Assembly: GCF_900114615.1 (NCBI RefSeq)
Contig: NZ_FOTS01000001.1
Coordinates: 124,001 to 188,000, forward strand
Reading direction: 5' to 3'
From: Pelosinus propionicus DSM 13327
GTDB taxonomy: Bacteria > Bacillota > Negativicutes > DSM-13327
Length of the DNA: 64,000 nt
Part shown: positions 10,421-19,368 of the stretch, piece after piece
Layout: every line of letters begins with the position of its first letter
How positions within the stretch are numbered: the first letter of the stretch is position 1
Position numbers and translations under genes: made by a program
The notes under the pieces: model-generated
Databases searched by the model: none
Told to the model about the DNA's origin: nothing
The model's input: only the letters and a program-made list of their open reading frames with translations

Positions 10421-10451
10421 TTTGGCAGGGATATTTGCTTTCCCTGCCAAA
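10421..10451 (+). other. Strong intercistronic hairpin between dnaK and dnaJ
   Basis: TTTGGCAGGGA and TCCCTGCCAAA form perfect 11-bp arms around a nine-base loop. There is no run of T after it, so it is more likely an mRNA processing or stabilising element, or a weak terminator, than a full stop. It could set the dnaK to dnaJ ratio. Confidence 0.7.
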
Positions 10452-10565
10452 TACTATATAATTGGTAACAGGAAATAGCCGCTAAAACACATGGGGCTTT
10501 TATGGCATTGTGTTTTGGTGGTTCAACTGTTTTTCTATTAAATATAAGTTTTAGGATGGTGTAAT

Positions 10566-11699
10566 GTGAGTAAACGCGACTACTATGAAGTATTGGGCGT
10601 CAATAAAGGTGCGTCTGATGATGAAATAAAAAAAGCATTTCGTAAAATGGCCCGTAAGTACCATCCTGACGTAAATCGTGATAAGACAAAAGAAGCCGAA
10701 GAGCAATTTAAAGAAGTAAATGAAGCATATGAAGTCTTGTCAAATAGTGAACGTCGGGCGCAATACGATCAATTTGGTCATGCTGCTTTTGATGGAAATG
10801 GCGGCGGTGGTTTTGGTGGATTTGGCGGCGGTAGCAGCGGTGGCTTTAATGATATATTTGACATGTTTTTTGGTGGGCAATCTGGTTTTGGCGGAAGACA
10901 GCCAGGACCTGAAAAAGGATCAGATTTGCGTTACGATATGGAAATTACTTTTGAACAAGCTGCATTTGGTGTAGAAATGGAGATCCAAATCCCAAGAACA
11001 GAGGATTGTCAAAAATGCAGTGGATCAGGAGCGGCACCAGGAACTCATGCTGAGACTTGCAGTCAGTGTAAAGGGACAGGTCAGATTCAAGTGGCGCAGA
11101 ATACGCCTTTTGGCCGAATGGTTAATACGCGGACTTGTGATCGCTGCCGTGGAGAAGGAAAAATTGTACAAACACCTTGTAAAGAATGCCACGGACAAGG
11201 TAAAACCCGCGTAAAGCGTAAGATCAAAGTAAAGATACCTGCAGGTGTTGATAATGGGTCAAGACTTCGTGTCAGCCATGAAGGAGAAGCGGGTATGCGT
11301 GGTGGTCCTCCGGGGGATTTATATGTTTATATCTTTGTGAAATCTCATAAACTGTTTACTCGTGAAGGCAGTGAGGTTATATGTGAAGTACCAATCAGTT
11401 TTGTTCAAGCTACACTAGGAGATGAAATTGAGGTTCCTACTTTGGACGGCAAAGTTAAATTAAAGGTTACAGAAGGAACGCAATCTGGAACGATTTTCCG
11501 GCTTCGAGAAAAAGGCATTCCTCACTTAAGAGGTAATGGACGTGGTGATCAGCATGTAAGAGTAAAAGTGCTGACACCGCAAAAATTAAATGAAAAACAG
11601 CGTGAGCTTTTACAAGAATTTGCAAAAGCGAGTGGTGAAAATATTAATCCTGAACAAAAGAATTTTTTCAAGAAAGTAAAGGATGTGTTTGGGGTATAA
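10566..11699 (+). CDS. dnaJ: DnaJ, Hsp40 co-chaperone
   Basis: DnaJ delivers substrates to DnaK and stimulates its ATPase. The GTG start at 10566 gives [11 protein letters not shown] at the N-terminus, with the HPD motif at residues 33-35. A Gly/Phe-rich linker follows, then four zinc-finger repeats ([32 protein letters not shown]) and the C-terminal substrate-binding domains. The 377-residue length is standard for type I DnaJ. A hairpin at 11713-11752 follows, then prmA. Confidence 0.98.
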   Translation: MSKRDYYEVLGVNKGASDDEIKKAFRKMARKYHPDVNRDKTKEAEEQFKEVNEAYEVLSNSERRAQYDQFGHAAFDGNGGGGFGGFGGGSSGGFNDIFDMFFGGQSGFGGRQPGPEKGSDLRYDMEITFEQAAFGVEMEIQIPRTEDCQKCSGSGAAPGTHAETCSQCKGTGQIQVAQNTPFGRMVNTRTCDRCRGEGKIVQTPCKECHGQGKTRVKRKIKVKIPAGVDNGSRLRVSHEGEAGMRGGPPGDLYVYIFVKSHKLFTREGSEVICEVPISFVQATLGDEIEVPTLDGKVKLKVTEGTQSGTIFRLREKGIPHLRGNGRGDQHVRVKVLTPQKLNEKQRELLQEFAKASGENINPEQKNFFKKVKDVFGV

Positions 11700-11712
11700 G
11701 TGGATTTTATAG

Positions 11713-11752
11713 ACCACCAATGCATAACGGTGATTGTGCATTGGTGGTTTAA
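11713..11752 (+). terminator. Hairpin after dnaJ
   Basis: ACCACCAATGCA and TGCATTGGTGGT form 12-bp perfect arms followed by TT then A-rich sequence. The T-tract is poor, so transcription probably continues in part into prmA. Confidence 0.55.
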
Positions 11753-11810
11753 AATACCCTTGGCGAACATTCATAAGTATCAGTTTTAGAAAGAGAAGGG
11801 GCGATTTGGT

Positions 11811-12749
11811 ATGAAGTGGACTGAAATAAGCATTCTGACGACGCATGAGGCTGCTGAAACTGTGGCTAATATTTTTCATGAATTGGGATCGAGTGGTGTG
11901 GTTATTGAAGACCCTGAGCTGGTGAATTCATACCTTGCTTCTGGTGCATGGGATTATTCGGATATTGTTCAGGAAAGTAATACAGAAGTGGTAACCGTTA
12001 AGGCGTATTTACCTGTTGACGATCAATTAGATGATAAGCTGCGGAATTTTGAAGAAGAGTTTCAGCAGATTTCTTCTCGTGGAATGGATAAAGGAAGAGG
12101 AGAAATGCAGTGTCGTGAAGTGCATGAGGAAGATTGGGCATCCTCATGGAAAGCTTTTTTCCACCCGATAAAAGTAGGACAATATATAGTAATAAAACCT
12201 TCTTGGGAAGAATATATAGCAACTGCTAATGATCTAGTGATTGAGCTTGATCCTGGTATGGCTTTTGGTACTGGTACTCATCAAACAACAGCTATGTGCT
12301 GCCGGGCATTGGAAGAGACTGTAAAAGCCGGTGATCTTATTTTCGATGTTGGTACAGGGTCGGGCATATTATCCATAGCAGCAGCTAAGCTCGGTGCTGC
12401 TAGTATACAGGCAGTAGATTTAGATCATGGTGCAGTTCGAGTTGCCAAAGAAAATGTTATTATCAATCAGGTAGAGAATGTAGTACAGGTAAATCAAGGT
12501 GATTTATTAACAGGTGTTACTGGTCAAGCTGATATTGTGATTGCAAATATTATTGCTGATGTAGTGATTAAGCTATTGATAGACATACCACAACGTTTAA
12601 AAGCCGAAGGAATTTTTATTGCCAGCGGTATTATTTCGGAACGACTTAGTGATGTTGCTGCTGCCATGTTAGAGCATAATCTACTAGTAGAAAAAGTGAT
12701 TGAAGAAGGTGGCTGGGTTGCTATTATAGCACGCAAAGGAGGCCAGTGA
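11811..12749 (+). CDS. prmA: PrmA, ribosomal protein L11 methyltransferase
   Basis: PrmA transfers methyl groups from S-adenosylmethionine to lysines and the N-terminus of ribosomal protein L11. The 312-residue product has the N-terminal L11-binding domain (MKWTEISILTTHEAAE), then GMAFGTGTHQTT, the SAM-binding loop FDVGTGSGILSIAAAKLGA and the catalytic-side IVIANIIADV. It follows dnaJ and precedes rsmE by one base, the same order as in many Firmicutes. Confidence 0.96.
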   Translation: MKWTEISILTTHEAAETVANIFHELGSSGVVIEDPELVNSYLASGAWDYSDIVQESNTEVVTVKAYLPVDDQLDDKLRNFEEEFQQISSRGMDKGRGEMQCREVHEEDWASSWKAFFHPIKVGQYIVIKPSWEEYIATANDLVIELDPGMAFGTGTHQTTAMCCRALEETVKAGDLIFDVGTGSGILSIAAAKLGAASIQAVDLDHGAVRVAKENVIINQVENVVQVNQGDLLTGVTGQADIVIANIIADVVIKLLIDIPQRLKAEGIFIASGIISERLSDVAAAMLEHNLLVEKVIEEGGWVAIIARKGGQ

Positions 12750-12750
12750 T

Positions 12751-13488
12751 TTGAGGCGTTTTTTTATTAAGACATCTTTATCTGAAGAAATGTTTATTGA
12801 TGGACAAGATGCGCATCATATTAGTAAAGTGCTTAGACTGCAAGCTGGCGATACGATTATAGTGATACCTCCTGATGGACAAGAAGCGGGCATAGCCCAA
12901 ATAAAAGAGATTGCTGTCGATAGAGTGAGGCTGCTTCTACAGGGGATTGTAGAAGAAGAGAAAGAAGCACCTATACAAGTTTTTTTAGCTCAAGGATTGC
13001 CAAAAAGCGATAAGATGGACTTTATTATCCAAAAAGCTGTTGAATTAGGGGTAACAGCCGTATATCCTATACAAATGGACCATTCGGTAGTGCAGTATGA
13101 TAATGCTAAAAAAAAATCACGCGCAGAGCGTTGGCAGAAAATTTCTGTAGAAGCAGCAAAACAGTGTGGGCGTAGCTTTGTACCTTCTGTGGAACCCATT
13201 CAAAGCTTGACAGAACTCTTTTCCTACCTTCCGGATGAGGTAGTTATTATTATGTTATATGAAGGACAAACTGAAAATGGATTAAAGAAAGCTCTAGCGA
13301 AAAAAATGGCAAAGGCCTATCTTTTGTTAGTTGGACCTGAGGGTGGTTTTAGTGATCAGGAACTTATTCTTTCTCAAAAGCATGGAGCTTTGGTTGTTAC
13401 TATGGGACCGCGCATTTTACGTACAGAAACGGCATCCTTAGCTGCTATGGCTATGATTATGTATGAATATGGTGATATGGGGGGCTAA
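12751..13488 (+). CDS. rsmE: RsmE, 16S rRNA m3U1498 methyltransferase
   Basis: RsmE methylates N3 of U1498 in 16S rRNA. The TTG start at 12751 lies one base after the prmA stop and is preceded by AAAGGAGG. The 245-residue protein has a PUA-like N-terminus (HHISKVLRLQAGD) and a SPOUT trefoil-knot domain with LVGPEGGFSDQE and the SAM-binding MGPRILRTETA. Translation is likely coupled to prmA. Confidence 0.96.
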   Translation: MRRFFIKTSLSEEMFIDGQDAHHISKVLRLQAGDTIIVIPPDGQEAGIAQIKEIAVDRVRLLLQGIVEEEKEAPIQVFLAQGLPKSDKMDFIIQKAVELGVTAVYPIQMDHSVVQYDNAKKKSRAERWQKISVEAAKQCGRSFVPSVEPIQSLTELFSYLPDEVVIIMLYEGQTENGLKKALAKKMAKAYLLLVGPEGGFSDQELILSQKHGALVVTMGPRILRTETASLAAMAMIMYEYGDMGG

Positions 13489-13490
13489 GT

Positions 13491-14798
13491 GTGCCGCAAG
13501 TTGCGTTTACTACATTAGGATGTAAAGTGAATCAGTTTGAAACTGAGATCATGGAAGGCTTATTTAAACAGCGAGGTTATGAAATAGTTCCTTTTGATCA
13601 AGTTGCTGATGTTTATGTGATTAATACTTGCTCTGTTACTCATTTGGGCGAAAAAAAATCTAGGCAGATTATTCGGCGGGCGATACGTCTCAATCCAAAA
13701 GCTATTGTAGCTGTCGCTGGGTGTTACGCCCAAGTATCACCGAAAGAGATTGAAGCGATAGAAGGGGTAAAAGTAATCGTTGGCACACAAGATCGGCAGC
13801 GTATTGTGGATTTAGTAGAGAAAGCTGCTCATTGTATGAACCCAGTCAATGTTGTGGCTAATATTATGGACGCAGAGCATTTTGAAGATATTCCCTTATT
13901 CGAGGCTCCTGGTCGTACGCGAGCTTTTTTAAAGATACAAGAAGGTTGTACTAATTTTTGTACGTATTGTATTATTCCATATGCTCGTGGACCGTTAAGG
14001 TCCCGTCCTTTGTCGAGCATTATTCAAGAAACTGAAAAACTGATTGCTGCAGGTTTTAAAGAGATTGTACTAACAGGGATTCATTTAGGGGCATACGGTC
14101 GTGATGTGGAAGAGAAGATTACGTTGGCGGATGTTGTAAAAGCAATCCTGAATATAAAGGGACTTGTTCGCCTTCGTTTAGGCTCTTTAGAGTCTATTGA
14201 AATATCCGATGAATTAATCGGCCTTATAAAGCAGGATGAGAGGTTATGCAGTCATCTGCATTTACCTTTGCAAGCTGGTGACACTGCTATTTTGAAAGCT
14301 ATGAACAGACATTATGGCTTAGATGAATACCAACGGCTTATTACTAATATTAGAAATAAAGTTGAAGACATTGCTATCTCTACAGATATTATTGTCGGTT
14401 TTCCCGGTGAAACACCAGAGATGTTTAATAATGCATTAACTTTTGTAGAGAAAATGAATTTTTCTCGCATGCATATTTTTCCTTACTCGCGTCGTAGTGG
14501 CACCCCGGCTGCTGAGTATTCTGGGCAAATACCGGAAGAAGAAAAAAAACGGCGAGTGCAAATTATGCAGGAGTTAGCAGAAAGAAAAGCTGATGAATTT
14601 CTGCAGTCTTTCCTTAATCGGAAGTTTACAGTTTTATTTGAAATGGAAAACCAAAAAAATGAGCATATTATTGATGGCTTAACTGGAAACTATATTCGTG
14701 TTTATACGAATGGCAATCAAAGTATGCAAGGACAATCTTTTCAAGTTGTATTGGAAAAACCATATCGTGATGGTGTATGGGGAAAAATAGTAGATTAA
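13491..14798 (+). CDS. mtaB: MtaB, tRNA t6A37 methylthiotransferase
   Basis: MtaB converts t6A37 to ms2t6A37 in tRNAs that read ANN codons, using two [4Fe-4S] clusters. The GTG at 13491 starts PQVAFTTLGCKVNQFE, the N-terminal UPF0004 domain with cysteines for the auxiliary cluster. The radical SAM motif EGCTNFCTYC is near residue 150, and a TRAM domain ends the 435-residue protein. GCKVNQFE separates it from MiaB. It is tightly linked to rsmE. Confidence 0.95.
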   Translation: MPQVAFTTLGCKVNQFETEIMEGLFKQRGYEIVPFDQVADVYVINTCSVTHLGEKKSRQIIRRAIRLNPKAIVAVAGCYAQVSPKEIEAIEGVKVIVGTQDRQRIVDLVEKAAHCMNPVNVVANIMDAEHFEDIPLFEAPGRTRAFLKIQEGCTNFCTYCIIPYARGPLRSRPLSSIIQETEKLIAAGFKEIVLTGIHLGAYGRDVEEKITLADVVKAILNIKGLVRLRLGSLESIEISDELIGLIKQDERLCSHLHLPLQAGDTAILKAMNRHYGLDEYQRLITNIRNKVEDIAISTDIIVGFPGETPEMFNNALTFVEKMNFSRMHIFPYSRRSGTPAAEYSGQIPEEEKKRRVQIMQELAERKADEFLQSFLNRKFTVLFEMENQKNEHIIDGLTGNYIRVYTNGNQSMQGQSFQVVLEKPYRDGVWGKIVD

Positions 14799-14958
14799 AT
14801 TTTTTAAAAGAAGTTATTGGCAGCAGGATATCTGAGAAAAAAGCAGAATAATTTTAAAGACTCAGGATAGAATGTATGTATCTACTAAGGGATTAATCAA
14901 TATTGAATCTGAATAGTTAGCTATTTGGGCAGTAAAAAGAGAAGGGAGGTGTTGTAGT

Positions 14959-15306
14959 ATGCCGCAGGAATGTATTTTTTGTAAGATTGCAACCAAGGAG
15001 ATTCCAGTAGCTGCTTTATATGAGGATGAGCATATGGTCGTTTTTCCTGATATCAATCCAGTTGCTCCAATCCATGTGTTAGTGATTCCCAAAAAGCATA
15101 TTGCTAATCTCCTAGAACTGTCGCCTGAAGATGCATCATTAGTAGGTCATATCGTATTTACCATTTCGCAGCTTGCTCCTCAGTTAGGAATTGCGGAAGA
15201 TGGATTTCGACTGGTTGTAAATACGAAAGATAATGGTGGGCAGACGGTTCATCATTTGCATTGGCATGTACTTGGTGGTAGATTTATGACTTGGCCACCA
15301 GGTTGA
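14959..15306 (+). CDS. HIT-family nucleotide hydrolase (HinT type)
   Basis: Histidine-triad proteins of this type hydrolyse nucleoside phosphoramidates and similar compounds. The 115-residue product opens with ECIFCKIATKEIP, where the cysteine pair can bind zinc, and ends with the histidine triad HHLHWHVLGG. AAGGGAGGTGTTG precedes the ATG. It lies alone between mtaB and rpsU. The physiological substrate cannot be told from sequence. Confidence 0.93.
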   Translation: MPQECIFCKIATKEIPVAALYEDEHMVVFPDINPVAPIHVLVIPKKHIANLLELSPEDASLVGHIVFTISQLAPQLGIAEDGFRLVVNTKDNGGQTVHHLHWHVLGGRFMTWPPG

Positions 15307-15308
15307 TA

Positions 15309-15338
15309 TTGACAATGCTTACCTGTATCGTGTATAAT
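15309..15338 (+). promoter_or_regulatory. Sigma-A promoter of rpsU-yqeY
   Basis: TTGACA at 15309-15314 and TATAAT at 15333-15338 with an 18-base spacer, immediately after the HIT gene and 63 bases before the rpsU start. Confidence 0.8.
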
Positions 15339-15401
15339 TTCTAGGTGTATGTAGAACAAATACACTTCCCCATATCGGTTCAGTGGAGGGAGGGATATCA
15401 G

Positions 15402-15575
15402 ATGTCAGAAGTTAAAGTAGGAAAAAATGAAACAATTGATAGTGCACTCCGCAGATTTAAACGTACTTGTCAAAAAGCCGGCACTCTTGCTGAAATAAGA
15501 AAGCGCGAACATTATGAAAAACCTAGCGTAAAGCGCAAGAAAAAATCCGAAGCAGCGCGTAAACGCAAGTTTTAA
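15402..15575 (+). CDS. rpsU: Ribosomal protein S21
   Basis: S21 is a small basic protein of the 30S subunit near the anti-Shine-Dalgarno end of 16S rRNA. The ATG at 15402 follows GGAGGGAGGG; an upstream open frame from 15345 covers the leader and is not used. The 57 residues ([18 protein letters not shown], then a Lys/Arg-rich tail ending ARKRKF) are typical of Firmicutes S21. yqeY follows 30 bases later. Confidence 0.97.
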   Translation: MSEVKVGKNETIDSALRRFKRTCQKAGTLAEIRKREHYEKPSVKRKKKSEAARKRKF

Positions 15576-15605
15576 TTAGAGTTTCTAAGTTTCGGAGGTT
15601 TTTAT

Positions 15606-16058
15606 ATGTCTTTAAAAGAAAGATTGACAGAAGATATGAAGCAGGCTATGAAGGATAAAGAGTCAGGCAAATTGCGCCTTTCTGTTATTCGCATGGTACG
15701 TGCTAACATAAAGAATGTCGAGATAGACAGTAAACAAGAGCTTTCTGACGATGAGGTTTTAGGCGTTGTTTCCAAAGAGGTAAAAATGCGTCGCGATTCA
15801 ATTGAAGAGTTCACAAGAGGTAATCGTTTAGATTTAGTTGAAAATCTTGAACAGGAAATTGAAATTTTGATGAAGTATTTACCGGAGCAACTTAGTGAAA
15901 TCGAAGTTCGTACTTTAGTGGAGCAGGCTGTGGCAGAATCCAAAGCGGTTAGTCCTAAAGAAATGGGCAAAGTAATGGCTGTCCTAATGCCTAAGGTCAA
16001 AGGACGTGCTGATGGAAAATTGGTTAATACCATAGTACGTGAGATGCTAAATCAATGA
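15606..16058 (+). CDS. yqeY: YqeY-like, GatB/YqeY domain protein
   Basis: The 150-residue protein is a stand-alone version of the tail domain of GatB, the amidotransferase subunit that converts Glu-tRNA(Gln). The sequence LKERLTEDMKQAMKDKE, EEVKMRRDSIEEF and YLPEQLSEIEV is characteristic. The rpsU-yqeY pairing is widely conserved; a role in tRNA handling is suspected but not established. Two terminator hairpins follow. Confidence 0.93.
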   Translation: MSLKERLTEDMKQAMKDKESGKLRLSVIRMVRANIKNVEIDSKQELSDDEVLGVVSKEVKMRRDSIEEFTRGNRLDLVENLEQEIEILMKYLPEQLSEIEVRTLVEQAVAESKAVSPKEMGKVMAVLMPKVKGRADGKLVNTIVREMLNQ

Positions 16059-16061
16059 GTT

Positions 16062-16098
16062 AATCTGGTACTTATTTTTTAATAAGTACCAGATTTTA
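16062..16098 (+). terminator. Rho-independent terminator after yqeY
   Basis: AATCTGGTACTTATT pairs with AATAAGTACCAGATT around a short T-rich loop, followed by TTTAATTTT. Confidence 0.85.
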
Positions 16099-16142
16099 AT
16101 TTTAGCGATAATTAATAACACGAGTTTATCGTTAGAATTAAA

Positions 16143-16177
16143 AAAATAAGACAAGCCTTGGCTTGTCTTATTTTAAT
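16143..16177. terminator. Second hairpin terminator downstream of yqeY
   Basis: AAAATAAGACAAGCC pairs with GGCTTGTCTTATTTT; A-rich on one side and T-rich on the other, so it can work in both directions. Tandem to the hairpin at 16062. Confidence 0.8.
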
Positions 16178-16514
16178 GTAGTTGTAAGTGAGATATAGTG
16201 GTTATTATTTCGTTGAGTACAAAAATAGATATAAATACAAAACAATAAATGTGATTAATGTTATGATGGTATTGAAATAGTTATAATAATAAGTAGTAAA
16301 AATTAGGTTGTATACTTTACAAATGACTTATAAAAATCCAAGTAAAAACGACTGTTATGAATAGTAGCACATAGAATTGAAATATATAGTATAATTAGGT
16401 TATAAATTATGTCTTATGTCACTTATTCCTTACAATTAGACATTAACATACATGCTTCGACAAGTCAAGAGGTTTATTATAAAAAAGAAATAAAAATAAA
16501 GGAGGAATAATAGG
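16178..16514. other. AT-rich intergenic region upstream of nfeD
   Basis: No ORF with a plausible ribosome binding site and no strong hairpin. TATAATTAGG around 16389 resembles a -10 box, but no clear -35 box was found. AAAGGAGG just before 16515 is the nfeD ribosome binding site. Confidence 0.6.
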
Positions 16515-17804
16515 ATGAGATATATCGTAAAAATAATGGCTGCATGTATATTTATTAGTATGCTGACAGGGATTTTTAAGCCGGCGGCAGTGGATGCTCA
16601 GCAAGTAATGATCATCAATGTGAAGGGAGAAATTGATGGCAGCCAAGTTGCACTCGTAAATCGTGGATTAGCTGAGGCTGAAAAAAGCAATGCTGCTGCA
16701 ATTATTATCGAAATGGATACTTTTGGCGGGTTAGTTGATTCTGCTGTTAAAATTCGTGATGTGATTAGCCAAACACCGATTACAACAATTTGTTATGTTA
16801 AAAATCGAGCCTGGTCGGCTGGAGCCTTAATTGCCATTGCCCATAAGCACATTGCCATTGCACCAGGCGGCAGTATTGGCGCAGCAGAGCCGATACCGAC
16901 AACTGAGAAGACCATTGCTGCATTAAAAGCTGAATTCGCTGCCACTGCAAATAAAAGTGGGCGTAATGTCAAAGTAGCGGAAGCGATGGTAGACAAAACA
17001 GTAGGTTTCCCTGGATATGCTGAACCTGGGCAGATACTAGCTCTTACTGATTACCAAGCAAAAGAAGTAGGCTATGCAGATATACTCGCTGCTGATCGCA
17101 AAGATGTATTAGGTCATTATGGATTAATCGATCATGAGATAGTTGAATACCATATTGGCTGGACGGAAAAAATAGCAGGATGGCTTTCTGACCCGGCAGT
17201 AAAGTCATTTTTAGTTTCTATTATATTCTTAGCTGTTTTTACAGAAATTAAAACTGCTGGTATGGGTGTAGCAGCGTTTATTGGTTTATTAGCAGCAATG
17301 TTATTCTTTGGAAGTCAATGGCTGACGGGTTTGGCAGGATGGTTCGAACTTATTTTATTTGCTAGTGGTGTGTTACTGATTTTAATCGAATTGTTTGTGC
17401 CAGGTTTTGGTTTTTGGGGCATTAGTGGCGTTAGTTGTATTTTGGTAAGCTTATTTCTTACTTTAGGCGGTAATTCAACAGCTCTTAGTTTACTATCCAT
17501 TAGTTTGCTTCTAGCAATTGCTGTTTTTTTAGTCATACTTAAGTATCTGCCTTCAAGTAGATTGTGGAATAAATTAATTTTAAAGGACTCGGAAACAATA
17601 GAAGCAGGGTTTAGTAGCAGCCATGACTATAGTGCTTATGTAGGACGTGAGGGTGTTGTTGTAACGTTGCTAAGACCGTCCGGTTTAGTTGATTTTGAAG
17701 GTATACAGCTAGATGTAATATCTGAAGGACAATATATTGAACCAGGAGTACGAGTAAAGGTGGTGAGCAGCAACGGTAGTCGAATTGTTGTAAAGCGGGT
17801 TTAA
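16515..17804 (+). CDS. nfeD: NfeD long form: ClpP-class membrane serine protease
   Basis: Long NfeD proteins pair a ClpP/SDH-like protease domain with a membrane domain and an OB-fold tail, and typically act with a flotillin or stomatin partner. Here a signal peptide (about residues 1-28, ending VDAQQ) leads to VMIINVKGEIDG, MDTFGGLVDSAV and the catalytic-serine region NRAWSAGALIAIA. A run of membrane segments follows at about residues 225-345, then the NfeD OB fold (YVGREGVVVTLLRPSG). The flotillin gene floA begins 21 bases downstream, which fits the known pairing and a shared role in membrane organisation. Confidence 0.93.
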   Translation: MRYIVKIMAACIFISMLTGIFKPAAVDAQQVMIINVKGEIDGSQVALVNRGLAEAEKSNAAAIIIEMDTFGGLVDSAVKIRDVISQTPITTICYVKNRAWSAGALIAIAHKHIAIAPGGSIGAAEPIPTTEKTIAALKAEFAATANKSGRNVKVAEAMVDKTVGFPGYAEPGQILALTDYQAKEVGYADILAADRKDVLGHYGLIDHEIVEYHIGWTEKIAGWLSDPAVKSFLVSIIFLAVFTEIKTAGMGVAAFIGLLAAMLFFGSQWLTGLAGWFELILFASGVLLILIELFVPGFGFWGISGVSCILVSLFLTLGGNSTALSLLSISLLLAIAVFLVILKYLPSSRLWNKLILKDSETIEAGFSSSHDYSAYVGREGVVVTLLRPSGLVDFEGIQLDVISEGQYIEPGVRVKVVSSNGSRIVVKRV

Positions 17805-17825
17805 AATGGAGTAGGAGGTAATCGA

Positions 17826-18839
17826 ATGGGAATATTTGGGGTAATAGGACCTTTGTTTTTAGTATTGTTGGTAGTAGTGGGGATTGCTATATTTTTGCAT
17901 TTTGTACCCCTTGGTTTATGGATTTCAGCCATTGCTGCTGGAGTGCGCGTAGGTATCTTTACGCTAGTTGGCATGAGGCTTCGGCGTGTACCGCCTGCTA
18001 ATATTGTATTACCTTTGATTAAAGCAAATAAAGCAGGACTTGAGGTAACTGTAAATCAATTAGAAGCTCATTATTTAGCAGGAGGGAACGTGGATCGTGT
18101 GGTAGATGCTTTAATTGCTGCCCACCGAGCTGAAATTCCTTTGCCATTTGCCAGGGCAGCAGCTATTGATTTAGCAGGTAGAAATGTTTTAGAAGCCGTA
18201 CAAATGAGTGTTAATCCCAAAGTTATTGAAACACCAGTTGTAGCTGCTGTAGCAAAGAATGGGATTGAGCTTAAAGTAAAGGCTCGTGTAACTGTAAGAG
18301 CGAATATTGATCGCTTAGTCGGCGGTGCCGGTGAAGCTACTGTATTAGCCAGGGTTGGTGAGGGAATCATTACCACCGTTGGTTCTTCAAACGACCATAA
18401 AGATGTATTAGCCAATCCAGATCATATTTCTAAGACGGTTTTATCGAAAGGGCTTGATGCAGGAACAGCATTTGAAATATTATCAATTGATATTGCAGAT
18501 GTGGATGTGGGACGTAATATTGGCGCCGAACTATTGACAGATCAGGCAGAAGCGGAGAAACGAATCGCTCAGGCAAAAGCAGAAGAACGAAGAGCTATGG
18601 CTGTTGCTCAAGAACAGGAAATGAAGGCATATACACAAGAAATGCAAGCTAAGGTTGTAGAAGCACAGGCAGAAGTTCCTCATGCCCTTTCAGTAGCATT
18701 AACTGAAGGACGTATTGGAGTCATGGATTATTATAATATGAATAATATTGTGGCAGATACGCAAATGCGGGATACTATAGGTAAAGCGGGCCCAGCAGTG
18801 CCGTCTTCTAATAAACCTGAAGAACCAGGAAATAGGTGA
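17826..18839 (+). CDS. floA: FloA, flotillin-like membrane scaffold protein
   Basis: FloA (YqfA) organises membrane microdomains. The 337-residue protein begins with a hydrophobic hairpin (about residues 5-45), then a PHB/SPFH domain and an Ala/Glu-rich coiled coil ([30 protein letters not shown] region). GGAGTAGGAGG precedes the ATG. It is followed after four bases by a small unknown gene, so nfeD, floA and the unknown form one operon. Confidence 0.95.
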   Translation: MGIFGVIGPLFLVLLVVVGIAIFLHFVPLGLWISAIAAGVRVGIFTLVGMRLRRVPPANIVLPLIKANKAGLEVTVNQLEAHYLAGGNVDRVVDALIAAHRAEIPLPFARAAAIDLAGRNVLEAVQMSVNPKVIETPVVAAVAKNGIELKVKARVTVRANIDRLVGGAGEATVLARVGEGIITTVGSSNDHKDVLANPDHISKTVLSKGLDAGTAFEILSIDIADVDVGRNIGAELLTDQAEAEKRIAQAKAEERRAMAVAQEQEMKAYTQEMQAKVVEAQAEVPHALSVALTEGRIGVMDYYNMNNIVADTQMRDTIGKAGPAVPSSNKPEEPGNR

Positions 18840-18843
18840 TATT

Positions 18844-19185
18844 ATGGATGATTTAGTACCTTTACTATTAGTTGCTATCATGTACTTAGTACCAGCCGTG
18901 TGGCGCAGATTTATGGCAAAGCAGCAGACACAAAAGGTGTACGTGCCGGAGCAGGTGATTACTCCTGAATTTGTTACAGAAGAAAGTATAGAGGGGACCG
19001 AGGAGTATAGTGTAATTTCACCATTGGAAATTGCCTTTCCAATAGAGCCTAGCCATGCTATTGAAAAAGAAATATTGCCGTGGCAAGGTAAGTTGACAGA
19101 GAATGTAGTAGTCAATGGTGTAATTTTTGCAGAGATTCTTCAGCCTCCTCGTGCATATCGTCCTTTTGTCAGAAGGATGAAATAA
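18844..19185 (+). CDS. Small membrane-anchored protein of the nfeD-floA operon, unknown
   Basis: Not recognised. The 113-residue product has one N-terminal hydrophobic helix (DLVPLLLVAIMYLVPAVW, residues 3-20), a positively charged step (RRFMAK) and an acidic middle with repeated TEE/GTEE, ending in basic residues (YRPFVRRMK). The positive-inside rule puts the C-terminus in the cytoplasm. It begins four bases after floA and is followed by a terminator, so it belongs to the flotillin operon and may be an accessory of that membrane domain; this is inference. Confidence 0.75.
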   Translation: MDDLVPLLLVAIMYLVPAVWRRFMAKQQTQKVYVPEQVITPEFVTEESIEGTEEYSVISPLEIAFPIEPSHAIEKEILPWQGKLTENVVVNGVIFAEILQPPRAYRPFVRRMK

Positions 19186-19225
19186 GGACAATTAATATAT
19201 TTCATTGAATTTTATTAAGTACAGA

Positions 19226-19262
19226 AAAATAACAGGGAAAATAACCCCTGTTATTTTTTTTT
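19226..19262 (+). terminator. Terminator of the nfeD-floA operon
   Basis: AAAATAACAGGG and CCCTGTTATTTT arms followed by an unbroken T run. Confidence 0.9.
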
Positions 19263-19368
19263 GTGATTTTGTGCAACATATACATATGTAAAGGTAACTG
19301 TTTTTATGAGACATAAGGAGAAGTTTAATAATAAATTATATGAAATATAGAAAGGGGCGTGAGCATCT

